DNA from: Acanthaster planci
Taxonomy: Eukaryota; Echinodermata; Asteroidea; Valvatida; Acanthasteridae
Reading direction: 5' to 3'
Assembly (NCBI RefSeq): GCF_001949145.1
Contig: NW_019091357.1
Coordinates: 438,671 to 496,045, forward strand
Length of the DNA stretch: 57,375 nt
In this document: piece after piece, positions 12,601-23,500 of the stretch
Layout: the number at the start of each line of letters is the position of its first letter
Numbering within the stretch: the first letter of the stretch is position 1
The notes under the pieces: model-generated
Database searches by the model: none
What the model saw: only the letters and a program-made list of their open reading frames with translations
What the model was told of the DNA's origin: nothing
Made by a program: the position numbers and the translations under genes

Positions 12601-14387
12601 AAGTCATTCGGAAAACTTTCTTGTGCAGGACTTGCCGGACAAGAAGCTCATATCTGTGGTAATGCTTCTAGTGCTGGTAGACAGTGTCACCGTTATTTTC
12701 TGGGTGACCCTCGGGCAGCCGATGGTCAAGACAATCAACCTGGAACCACGGGTGAGCTATGTCATATTGCCAATCAATCGACAGAATTGAAGTACTTTCA
12801 TGCAACTCTGGACGTCTTGTTTTATTAAGTGACGCTTTCCTCATTTCTCTTCCTCAAGCTTTCGGACACTATAAGCCCAGAGAAAGAGATTTACATCCTG
12901 CCAGTGCTGCGACAATGCAGTTCCGTCCATGAGGTCTATTTTACCGCTGCCATCTATGGGTTCAAAGGGATCCTTCTCGTTTTGGGTCTCTTCCTGTCTT
13001 GGGAAATAAGAAACGTTAGCATCAAAGGGCTCAACGACAGTAAGTTGTCTTCAGTCATGACTTAACTTAGTTTGTTTAAATTCAATTATTTATAATTTCA
13101 ATGTTTACAATTTAACTGTTTCATTTCACAGTTACGTGACAATTGGTAAAATGCTAACAATAGGGACATGAAGATTACAACTACTCTCATTCAATATAAT
13201 GGTGGAGGAGAAAAAAAAGGATGCCCAAGGGGGTAGCAATGACGTCATTCAATTGTGTCGGTAACCATGAGTCATGTGACAATTCAAGACTATATGACAA
13301 GTATTATAGTACCATTATTGACGATGGAGCCGATTTGAAGTGACCTCGTGAGTGAAGAAATCAAAGTGATGAGACAGCGAAGACTGAAGCAAAGTTGAAC
13401 GTTGATGATGACATTAACAGTGATGGGATCCTCTGTCCTCAGGTAAATACATCGCTCTGTCCATCTACGTGGTTACAATCACCATTGTACTCACAGTACC
13501 TACCCTACAAGTCTTCGTTTACAATGCTGATATGCATTTCTGCATCTTCAGTACAGCCATCATCTTGGCCAATACCGCTGTGCTGTGTCTGGTTTTCGTA
13601 CCCAAGGTAAATCATGCCAGATGGAGGTGCTTAGGTCTTAGTTAGAGAGGAGAGTAGAGAGTCGGGTGGAAGGTGTATAAAGTTCTCTCGCTCAGAAATG
13701 TAGTGCCAAGTTTGATTTTCTGTAACTCGGATCAAACATCACCAAGCAGAGAAATGTTCTTCATCCGCGACCGTGATGGAGCAAAACTTCTCTTCTTTTC
13801 CATCCACAGTCACGATAAAGATTCCTTTTCCTTATTTCCATTCATTGTAATGATGAAGAACCGTTTGGTTATTTCCATCCACTCTCATTATAAAGGATCA
13901 AGGCCCCTTGTCCTTGCTTTGAGTGTTGTCTTCTAAATTCCAATGTGAATCAAAAGACTATTCAACTGTAATTCAATCAGTACCTGCCCTGATAGCAGTT
14001 GTGCAGAATCGATTCCTCGCACATTGTTGAATTATTGAATTGCAGCTTGCTCTGTGCTACACCTCACGTGGAAATCAACTCAGTACCAGCATCATGGAAT
14101 CTACGACCGCTGCCAGCGTCGCTTCTGCCAAACAGCAGTCTTTATCTAGCAAGGAGAGAAACCGTCTGATCAATCTCAGACGGAAACTCTGCGAGGTGAA
14201 TGAAGAACAATTCGCTGAAACTTCACAAATTTGTCATTTTTGCACTGGGGCAGTTTTTACAGGGAAAATGGTTAAACATTTCCCTTCCTTTTGTCTTCAA
14301 ACTGAATGTTTTATTGTTTCATTTCAGAAAGAGGAGACACTCATCGTCTTGCTGGCGGAGTACCGTGCAGTCATCCAAGGAGATTAG
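3605..14387 (+). CDS. GABBR2: GABA-B receptor subunit 2-like class C GPCR, 17 coding exons, complete
   Basis: Exons: 3605-3877, 7107-7244, 7669-7836, 8224-8331, 8858-8923, 9458-9649, 10253-10489, 10744-10807, 11116-11196, 11415-11565, 12030-12162, 12258-12371, 12629-12751, 12859-13039, 13443-13606, 14046-14195, 14328-14387. Introns are GT-AG, phases 0 (x7),1,1,2,0,0,0,1,0,0; the sum is 2403 nt, or 800 aa plus TAG. The start has a good context (gccATGt) and opens a signal peptide (core TAFCLLLTIAFFF). A bilobed Venus-flytrap domain follows (about 42-440; VYIGGFFPIGTHPFF, YVWILPGWYPAGWW), then seven membrane segments near 466-488, 503-522, 538-557, 582-603, 643-665, 679-700 and 707-729, ending LVFVPK. 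Cys536 and Cys636 can form the usual extracellular-loop bridge. IRNVSIKGLNDSKYI after TM5 and FSYGDTDMAAILL before TM1 favour subunit 2 over subunit 1. The 69-residue tail carries a short coiled coil (about 765-797) and is far shorter than in vertebrate GABBR2. Known for the family: obligate heterodimers signal through Gi/o. Orthology to GABBR2, as opposed to a lineage-specific paralogue, is inferred. Introns hold no other gene; intron 1 is 3.2 kb. Confidence 0.93.
9845..10066. repeat. Degenerate 20-bp minisatellite, about 11 units, in receptor intron 6
   Basis: Units keep a 20-bp period from 9867 (starts at 9867, 9887, 9907, 9927, 9947, 9967, 9987, 10007, 10027) with approximate consensus AAATCAACACTTTGCCGGCC. 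Individual units differ strongly. It lies between exon 6 (ends 9649) and exon 7 (starts 10253). Confidence 0.85.
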
Positions 14388-14715
14388 AGAAAGGACTCGG
14401 AGGGACCAGAGCACATTAATCCGATGAGACTATCAAATGCCAAATCAAAAATATCCACGATATTCAACGAATCGCATTGATCTTGTGAAGCATAACTTCG
14501 GAAAATACATTGTGGTGGAAATAAGACACGCCCGATTCACTGATATGGTACACACGACACGAATTGAGATATCCAAAGGTCTACGCTGAGCTGGAATGAA
14601 GAGCGCCACCCTGGGGTTAATGAAGCAGGGAATGACGCGACAATTTCACAGGAAATAGATAGCCACGCAGTTTTTAGAGTTAGATGTTTTACTTCTGGCA
14701 ACATGCCTTTTGCCA

Positions 14716-14721
14716 AATAAA
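14716..14721 (+). terminator. poly(A) signal of the GABA-B receptor-like gene
   Basis: AATAAA lies 329 nt after the TAG at 14385-14387 and is the first such hexamer downstream on the + strand, giving a 3' UTR of about 350 nt. The next gene starts on the opposite strand, so this closes a convergent pair. Confidence 0.6.
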
Positions 14722-15593
14722 AAAATACCTTTAGGTACTTCTATGAGAACACAATTTAAAAACAACAGTATTTTTAAATCTTCAACAAAATGGAAAACAT
14801 TAGTGACGATGATATCCCCTCTTCCTTACACAATTTTTGCAAAAGACTTGCCCGATTTTGTCGATTTTTAAAAACATCTTTTCCACTTCTGTTTCTTGGA
14901 GTAGGCACTTGAATAACCACCACTTTTCATATATAAGCATCATATATAGTTGGACATTTACTGCAAAGTTTATTACATTTTGAATGCACCCACAAGTAAC
15001 CATGCTTTCATATTTAAAAATCTCCCAAGCCTGCATAACGTACAAATCTTTTTAACTGACTTCGATGCACAATGTACTACCACTTAATTGATAGTCTAAT
15101 TGGTACCTGACTAAAACAAAGATCCCGGAAACACACCGCTGCTTTCTGTACAAATACAAATTCTATTGTGTTCAGTTATAAAAGGGTGCTCAACCGGCCC
15201 CGTTCTCAGAGAGCAGAAGCGCACACTATGCCCAATAATATAAAGTTGCACAGTTCTTTTTGGAAGACGAGGGTACGAAATTACAGCACTTAATGAGGAG
15301 ATCATGTAAACTAAACAGCGAAGGTTATAAATCGTAATAAATGCACCTTGATGTAAAAATCGTCTTAACCGGAATCTTGTCCAATTCAAGCTGGTATTAT
15401 ATGTAGAGAGAACCGACTGTATATTTTGTACTGAAGTAAGATATCACGGCAAAATGTGACCCTAAAGTTGATATAAGAAGAGGTAAAGGTAACCTCGACA
15501 GACTGCCGAGCTATTTTCCACTCCCTGTTAGAGACGAGCGTGGTTTTACAATGCACCAAATCTCTGCCTACGGCAACAAAGTTACCATCTCTC
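14722..15593. other. Convergent intergenic spacer / 3' UTRs
   Basis: AT-rich DNA between the 3' ends of the receptor gene (+) and TINAGL copy 1 (-). It should hold the 3' UTR of copy 1. Open frames of 81 and 92 codons on the minus strand have no recognisable domain and look like chance. Confidence 0.6.
14969..14974 (-). terminator. Candidate poly(A) signal of TINAGL copy 1
   Basis: AATAAA on the minus strand (TTTATT on +), about 620 nt beyond the stop codon of copy 1. I saw no nearer hexamer on that strand, but variant signals are possible, so the assignment is tentative. Confidence 0.3.
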
Positions 15594-18500
15594 CTAAAAA
15601 ATCGAATTGTTCCTCATCATGTTCCTCATCATGGCCGTGTCGACGTCTGCCCAGACGGCTAAGATGAAAGATTCAATCTCGCACTCGTTCTGGCCTCTTA
15701 GGATGCGGAAATAGCCGTTTTCACCCCACTGGCTCCCCCAGGAATTGGCGCAAAGCTGTAGGGGTAGAAAGACGATAATTGAAAATCGACTTCGTCAAAT
15801 GCTGAGTGATGAAGCAATTAGATGGTACGACACAAACGGATAATAAAGTAGTTTGAGGAAATATTTTAATTGAGTAGAATGCAGTTTCCTTGTTGCGATG
15901 TAGCTTGCCATCCAAGGTGTCAGCTTAGGTGTCAGCTATGAACCAAACGTCACCTGAAAAAGAACTTCAAGGACAGACGACGCCACTAACTCGTTGACTC
16001 ACCCAGTATGGCATCTGGTTATCCGGGTCGGTACGGTCCATTCCCCAGCCAAGAATTCGAACTGAATGGTACCCCTTCCGTCTAGCTTTGGAGGGTTTCT
16101 TCACCAATTTATGCGAGTGTTTGTACACACCTCCGGCATAAGAGTAGAAATCTTCCTTCACTAGCAACGTAGCTGATTGGGAAAGAATACTAGAAACTGT
16201 CATGATTTAAAACTCGGTGACGTTGCAAAGGCAAGAGCACAAATTAAGACGTAAAAAAAAAAAAATTATCGTATTTATTTCAGCCACTCATTATTTAATA
16301 TCAAAAGAGATATTTATCTAAATGATATCAAAATGAAAGTCGAAGACGAATATCTCCTGAAACTGGGGAAAAATGTGAGCACAGCTAACCAATGCAGTTG
16401 ACGAAAGAGGAAAACATGGACAAGGAAACATGGACAAACATGCAACTCAAGGAACAAGGCGAGAAAAACAAGACAACCCTACCTTGCACGGGTCCATTTC
16501 TGAAAATTTCTTCTTTAATGTCTTCTTCCTGTCAATAAGCAGAGAAAGTAGATTTGTTGATTTAAAATTTTATTGAGATCTTTTTATTAACCGTGGATTA
16601 GCACAAAATCACATGGACGTGCAAAATGGATGTTTGGAGTCATTGAAGGGCATTTACAAAACGGATGGTGTCGACTTAGTCTTTGGCTTCACTGGTTCCA
16701 GTCGGCATCGTTGGAGTCCCCTCAAATGGCTGGAGCCAGCGAAGACTAAGCCTGAGCCACCCGTTTTGTCAATGCCCTAAGAAAGGGGAAGAGAAAGAAC
16801 AAGTCAATACGGGCGATTCACAACACTGCGCCTCCAATGACCAACGTGCGTTGTGATTGGCCAACGCATTGCAAACTCTTGGAGGCGCACTAGAATGAAA
16901 CACCCAGTGACAAGGAAACTGTAAATCCAATCAGGCGATATTATTATTTACTTGTTTCATGTTTTTGACATGCTCAATGCATGCAGAAAGTCAATAGGTC
17001 GACAAGGAAGACTTGGCTGCCATACCTTTCCCGATATCCTGTATGGAGGGCTCACGTGATACTTTCTGGAAGTGACGTCATCGCTTGGGCAAGGTGACGT
17101 TTGATGTCGAGGCAACATGCACGCGTACTTGTTCATTTTGGCAGTCTCGTCCATTCCACTTCGGTAAGGATAGCACTGGTCGGTCACCACGCTAAAATCA
17201 GAGTCCAAAACAAAGATGCAAGTGATTACTATTAAAACCCATGTACAGTGCGTTTCATAAATCAACACCAATACGGTTCGCAAATGTGTGAGTTGTACCT
17301 AAACCACGCCCACACACAAACCATGCCTACTCATACAGTATAGAGTATCGAAGTGTGACGTCACTCTGAACCATAAAGTGCAGTGCAAACGAATGTAGTA
17401 CGCGCGCGTGTTGGTTCACGCGCTCATGCCTTTTACACACTAATTGTGCGCGTGACGTATTCACTTCGGTACTCTGTGGCATTGTAATCATTGAAAGACC
17501 CACTGGGCACTAGAAGTGCGCGTTGCGTGCACATGTATAACCATTGATCTAATGGAGATCAATCCATGGTAGCGGATCGGTTAAGCAAGCGCCCGGCTTT
17601 TCACCCGCGCAAGTTCTTGCACGCGCGCGCAACATACGCAGCTTCGGTTTTGGGCAGCTTATTCAAGACGCTCTACTGGGCCAATGCTGGAACGCGACTC
17701 ATTTATGAAGACATGGAAGTTTACCCGTATCTACGCATGTAGTTCCAGGCACGGTCCAAGTGGCCGCCGTCACAACCTCTTTGCCCGCGAGAGTTGCAAG
17801 ACAGAAGATTCTGAGTGGAGAGGGGCGCCCTCATGTGACCCATGGACTGAATGGCAAGGCGGTCCGAAGCAACAGCTATTATGAGAAAAGATAAAATAAA
17901 CTGAAAAACTTACAGTGGCTGCAACAGCTCGGCAGTTCTTGTGAATCGAATGAAATGCAGCCCTCTACTGTGTGAGATACACTGTTCCTGAAAGCAAAGG
18001 TGACTTACCTATAGTCGAGACTGCCCAGGAACTCCCACAATCCCCTTGGTCCATTACGCCCTCTATCCAGTCTGGCCACTTTTGGCGGGAATCAAAATTT
18101 TCCGGCAGTTCTGTTGTATGCTCAATGTCGATCTCATTCATAGCGGCAACGTCTCGTGCGGGTTTCAGGGTTCCTAACCGACGCTGAATCCCTTCCTCGA
18201 GCGTCAAACCCCACAAGAAACTGTAGTTACTGGCTCGCCAGCTATAAATGTTTTTTTTCGGGGGTTGGGGTGGGGAGGAACGGGAAATAATGGAGAATTC
18301 AGACGATTAGGAAACGCTGGTGTTATCTTACATTAATTTACCGATAAGCATTTCCCATTCTTCCCTTCTCAACCACATTCACAGTTAACAATCTGACTAC
18401 GTGTACATGCCTACCCGCTATTTGCCGAGTTGACTGCGGAGATAATGTCTTCCAGAATGAGGCAAGTGGCATTCTCGCATTGCAACTCGTAACTGCTTGC

Positions 18501-19887
18501 AGTTAGGAAACAAGTGCTAAAAAAATCAACAACCAAGCAGAAGATCATTACTTTTTTGTGGGCAATAAAAAGGAGTTATTTAATACCACCAGAGAATGTG
18601 ACAATTCCTCGCAAGTTGAAAAAGAAACCCATAATAGTCAAACCAGTGGAATCAATTACTGACCGTATATACCGTCCTATGACTCAAAGAAATCCTGTAA
18701 TGATTTTAAAGCTTTCAACAAATTTCCGCACAATATGGTTATAATCGTTTTATACGGCAGCTGAATACAATGTATAAAATTTAAACCTTCAGTATAAAAT
18801 ATTTATTATCTCATAAAATCTTGTAGTTTTATTTCCAGCAAAAATGTGAAACGCACATAACCCAGAAGATAAAAACAGCCTCGGAACAAAAGGCACCTAT
18901 TGCCTTGTCAAACGGGAAACAACATAAACAACCGAAGAAAAAGCCTTGACATGGAAATGGGAATTTTTCATGCATTACTATTCAAATAAATGGGGGCGAA
19001 AAACATAAAAGTAAAGTATGCAATATTTACTATGAACATTCTTCACAAATACATGAGCAGAAATGTGTGCCGCGTCAGTGAACTTTAACCACACTTATTC
19101 ATGTGTTTAAGGCTTCATTCTGCGGCATGCACTGTTCTGTTTACGCCACAAAACGATTGTTTAAAAGTTTGATCGGTAAAGGTCAATGTATACTCCATAC
19201 TGCGCAAACACCCTTGGAGGGTTGTAAACGCGCAGGCATATAAGCTACTTACCATGTGTTGCAATTGACTCGTAGCGTTTGCCCAGCTAAGTAAGTTGTG
19301 CCTTTATAAACACAACCGCCTGTGTATGAAATAATAAATCACACTGCATTATAAAATGTTCAGCCAAGTTGGATGCCGTGAATGGTCTAACAAAGAAGAG
19401 TTTCTTTTACTACGCCAAAGACTAAAATTAATAACAATTAAGTTTAACGAAGGAACTCCTAACGAGAATAAAAACGAATTTGTGTGGAAACTTAAAATAT
19501 AAAAAGGTCAAATACAAATTTGCAATTAAAATACAACCCCAATATAACACAACAAAATAATACGCAATGATTAGGTTATAAATGAAAGAAATTGTGCGTA
19601 GACAATAGTGCCAGAGTATTCGTGTATGCGGATTCACCTTCGAGGGGGTTTGGGCTGAGCGGAGACTTCTTAGTTGGCAGAGCCGTGCAGTTGTTGAAGA
19701 CATCTGGACAGCAATCAGGCGCCTTCGACCGGAGACAGAACTCATCACAGTAACAGAACGTGTCTGCCATGGCGGCCGTGCATGTATCATCTCGACCGGG
19801 ACAACAGCCCCCTGGCCGCTCCGAGCAGTACTGAGCCCAAGTTGGTAGGATCACCACCGCCAGGACGCAACCGATTATTCCCTTCAT
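15594..19887 (-). CDS. TINAGL1: Tubulointerstitial nephritis antigen-like protein, copy 1 (pseudoprotease), 9 coding exons
   Basis: Exons in transcript order: 19638-19887, 19253-19319, 18415-18516, 18009-18241, 17725-17875, 17026-17191, 16483-16528, 16003-16172, 15594-15755. Intron phases are 1,2,2,1,2,0,1,0; 1347 nt, 448 aa plus TAG. The start is the Met opening signal peptide [19 protein letters not shown]. Then come a Cys-rich somatomedin-B-like domain (about 20-70, two CC pairs, N-glycosylation sequon NCT), a short Cys-rich von Willebrand C-like stretch (84-125) and a papain-fold domain from about 150. [12 protein letters not shown] puts Ser211 where cathepsins have the catalytic Cys, while His374 (GYHSV) and Asn399 (ANSWG) remain. 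The Cys-to-Ser change is typical of the TINAG family, so this should be a secreted, non-proteolytic matrix protein. A tandem paralogue lies 14 kb upstream on the same strand. The C-terminus is extended by a 12-bp duplication. The introns contain two inverted-repeat elements. Confidence 0.92.
15609..15632 (-). repeat. 12-bp in-frame tandem duplication at the C-terminus of TINAGL copy 1
   Basis: The + strand reads GTTCCTCATCAT twice in a row (15609-15620 and 15621-15632). On the coding strand this gives MMRN-MMRN shortly before the stop. Copy 2 ends earlier and lacks it. Confidence 0.9.
16648..16777. mobile_element. Foldback inverted-repeat element, about 130 bp
   Basis: The left end GGGCATTTACAAAACGG is matched in reverse complement by CCGTTTTGTCAATGCCC at the right end (one mismatch). 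Pairing continues inward with interruptions (CTTAGTCTT, TGGTTCCAG against TGGCTCCAG). No coding capacity. It lies in the intron between coding exons 6 and 7 of TINAGL copy 1. I could not define a target-site duplication, so its class is open. Confidence 0.6.
16809..16906. mobile_element. Internally deleted copy of the CGGGCGATTCACAA MITE
   Basis: The left end CGGGCGATTCACAACACTG is followed by GCGCCTCCAA, whose reverse complement TTGGAGGCGC occurs at 16880-16889. The arms keep TTGTGATTGGCCAACGC, also present in the longer element near 1.1 kb. The right terminus is degraded (CACCC where GCCCG is expected). It is preceded by TA. Same intron as the foldback element just before it. Confidence 0.7.
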
Positions 19888-20063
19888 GCTGATCACTGCA
19901 GCTTCACACTGTTGAATATTTGACACAATAATCATCGACCGATTTTCCAAACAATCCTAAGAGAACATGGACGGAATTCATATTTAATCTCAAGTTAAAC
20001 TCTTTCTGGTAGAGATCGAGCAAAAGGAACGGTTGCAAAAGAACTCGATCATATTCCACCTTT

Positions 20064-20110
20064 AAAACGAGGAGATAATTGCAAAACGAGTAGATAATTG
20101 CAAAACGAGG
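20064..20110. repeat. 19-bp tandem repeat, about 2.5 copies
   Basis: The unit AAAACGAGGAGATAATTGC at 20064-20082 is followed by a copy with one change (G to T) at 20083-20101 and a partial third copy. It lies in the 5' UTR intron of TINAGL copy 1. Confidence 0.85.
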
Positions 20111-20455
20111 TACCAAGGTTCAGCCGGAATCTACTGCCCTGCAAGCAGATTCTAACTGTTGTAACATCTAGGTCAACAAACAAACATGTATTAATAAAAT
20201 CTCAGCATGTATCTAATGGAACTCATGCAAATATGAGCTTGCCTTGGCCACGATTCACGAACCCTTTTTAGATTACGAATTCCAGAAAGAGGCATGGGTT
20301 TTGTTAATATATAAATAGGCACTCCAGTCCCGACAACGATGGATAGTATAATTATATAAGGCTAAATAGGAATAAACAATATCATAAGCGGAAAAAATAT
20401 GTGTCCGTAGAAACTCGTCGTGACTTTCTTATTAAAGCCTGATGTAGCTACTTAC

Positions 20456-20532
20456 CGTTTTCGACAGTGACCAGTACCGCCTGTGACTCAACGCCTACTA
20501 ACTGCTGCTCTGTTTGTTAGCCTCGTTATATA
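20456..20532 (-). promoter_or_regulatory. TATA box and untranslated first exon of TINAGL copy 1
   Basis: On the minus strand TATATAA (20526-20532) is followed by a short leader that ends at a strong donor, AAACG|GTAAGTAGC (last exon base 20456). A transcription start about 25-30 nt below the TATA box would give an exon of roughly 45 nt. It probably joins at an acceptor CTGCAG just upstream of the ATG at 19887. Copy 2 has the same arrangement, which supports both. Confidence 0.6.
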
Positions 20533-23500
20533 GACTAGACCCAGGAACCAATGCGGTGTTACTTTACGTCACGTATTTCTTCCTTTCATCATTTAGTTTT
20601 TTGGCGTTGTCAAATAATGACGAACGACCGAAATGCGACGCGACTCCATCTCGCCCACGGACTCTGGCAAAGCATTTCCGGGTGAGCGCCGTTGACGGTC
20701 ATTAGCTCATACATGTATATCACGGCCGCCCAAGGACTCCGATGATCTGATTCACTTGGGAAATTTTCCCGGTATGATGTGATGATGCTTGTACGAAAAA
20801 TGGGGAGGATAAAAGGGGGTTAAAGGGGCTGAGCCCTACCAACAAAATCAGCACTACGCCACCTTGCCACAAGTTTAAAAGCAAGACAAAAGATTTAAGG
20901 AGAGGTAACGTAGCCACATGTGACCTGGACTTTAATAGGAGATTTACAGCAACAGATGTCATAAGATGAAATTATGGGTGACAGTTGTTCTCGCCATAAA
21001 TAGTTTGAGATGGAAAGGGCTGCTAAAATATTTTTCTTAGGACTTAAAGAGATTTCAAACTGCAGAGAGTGAAATGAAATGGAAGAGATGACGCCTTCCT
21101 TTTGCTGTCTGTTACCAGATACGGACAGCTAAGGCCAATCACATTTGCCCTTAGAATGGTCACGTGTGCTCTTAATGGAGGTATTTCCTCGAACTACAGC
21201 CGCGGTAATGGCCAACGCAATTGTTGAAATTCAACTCCTAAAAAACTGTTTTCGCAACTACATTCATAGCATTAACAAAAACAGCAATGGAAACTCGAAG
21301 GAGTTACAGGACAATCCACAAACCTAAAAACTCAGGTACTCTGTCCGTTTATATTCTTAAAATGAGGGGCATGCTCAATGATGGTCAAAACAGACTAAGT
21401 GAACACAAAATTAGTGGTGCGCCTTTGATTTTATTTTCTTATATACTCGTTAATATCCAAAGAAAAAAACCTATCCATATTAATGTACATTCAAGAATCC
21501 ATGTACATGTAGTTGAAGATTCCTGTCATGCCCATGTGCGTGCCTGGTGCCCCGCGCATGTGGCCTCGAGTGACAAAGAAGACTGCTTGTCGGAATTCCG
21601 CGTCTAAAATGTCTCTATAAATGGATCGGGCTGTTTTTATAAATGTTTTTCATAAACACCGCTGGTGTGAAATTGTAGACGAGTCAAACTGTTGTCTGTA
21701 TCAGTGCTTGTGGTGGCCTTGGATCCCTCGGAATTCTCAGCCAATCGTTTGCTTTTGACTAAAAAGTTACACACAGTCACGCACCAACGGAATTACATTC
21801 ACAAGTGTGGGAAAACAGTTTTTGCCTGACCAGAAATAGAACGTACCTAAAATGAATATCTTCACGAAAACGCCTCACGTGATGAACTGCAGCTGACACC
21901 GATGTATCGATAAAACTGTAAACGAATCTATAAAGAAGACCGGTTGTCCGAATGTCACATCTAAAATGTCTCTATATAATTATAAATGACCGAAGCTGCT
22001 GATCTGTATCTGTGATATCTGTAACCTGCATTAATCCATAAGCCTGTAACAACATAAATTAGCAATGTGCAATTACTATAGATCACGAATTTATTAGGAA
22101 TTCGTAATGCTTTTTTAATCTTGCCAACGGCCGTTCGTACGCGAGCCTGCATGTTTTAAGGAGAGTGAATTTACAGCAGTAAAAATACCAGCTGTCAACT
22201 TTAAACTCCCACTAAAGTTTATATTTGGGCGATCTGTGAGTAATCCATTTCAGCATCGCTCAAACATTCCTACTCCAAAGAACCTTACATTATCCATACC
22301 ATTGTGGAAAGTTAAACTCTTCCATTACCCCAGGGGACGACTCATGACCCCTTTCAATTCTCTTTCATACCCCTGGGGCACTTTTCCGGCTGGTTTTTAG
22401 TCCTCACCTCCCCCTCAAACAAAACTCCGACACAAACACCGCATCACAAAACGGATTTGCACAACCGGTACGTGCCAAAACACACATTGAAACTTTGCAA
22501 CACTTACAAATAAGCCTGCCAAAAGTCACAGAAAATTCCAGCTCACTTGAAAAGGATAACACAATCATTTTAACTTTGGGCTATTGTGTACATCAGACTG
22601 CAGTTGGAATTTGCTAGTAAAACCTGGGGGGGGGGAACACAGATAGTAGAGTTAAAAAACGGGTAGGTACCATACATGTACTGCTCTCGTTGAGTCAGTA
22701 TGGCACGCCGGCCAACTTAAACCCTGTACGATTTAAGGACTAAAATAGTTGCAAATAATATGCCAAACAATAGACTGTTTGTACATGAAACGACTCAACA
22801 TTACAAATCCTAATTTCTTTTTAAAGTTTTGTTACCCTAATTGCAAATCTTCAGCAAGTTGAGTTGTGTCAATCTAGTCTCACGTTTATGTAAATCCTAA
22901 TGGAGCTGAAGCCTCTGCCGCCTGCGGATCCTACTTTCTTTCCTGTGGTTTCAGAAAGTGTGTGTGGGGGGGGAGGGGAAAGCACGGCTTAAATTTGGAA
23001 GGGGACTTTAAACTGTAGTTTCGTTGTCAGGGCTCTTTTTTGTTTGTTGGAGAATTTGAAGACTTTTTAAAGAAAAAAGTAAAGGAAAACTTAGTTTTGG
23101 CAAGTCTTTTTTCCATTCATTCGGCGTCTTTATCTGATCCGAATTAATTTCGAAACAGATCGACAAGGTGAGAACGAAAACAGTTGACGTGAAAGAAATT
23201 GGGTGTCAGGCAAAAAGTCGTGACAAGGAAGACAAAAAGGATTATGAAATAGGAGACAGATTCCAAACATGATATGACTGCATCAAGTAATCGTTTGCAG
23301 CTGAGGCCTAGGTAGCGTTGGCCTCAGTATGAGGCTAGTATTGTTATTTGGTTCCTATGAAACAAGCGATTCATCAAAGTCGACTCTCACTACTAACATT
23401 ACGTGAGATGCTGGGAACTGGACCCCGGTGTTACATAGTGAGGGTTTTCTGGGCCAGTTCAAGTCTGAGGAAATACTAGATCCAGCAGTTCGATGTCCGG

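Noticed and set aside
19428-19790. 120-codon minus-strand frame over TINAGL copy 1 exon 1
   Set aside because: A shadow of the somatomedin-B exon in another frame; it lacks the Cys pattern and a signal peptide.
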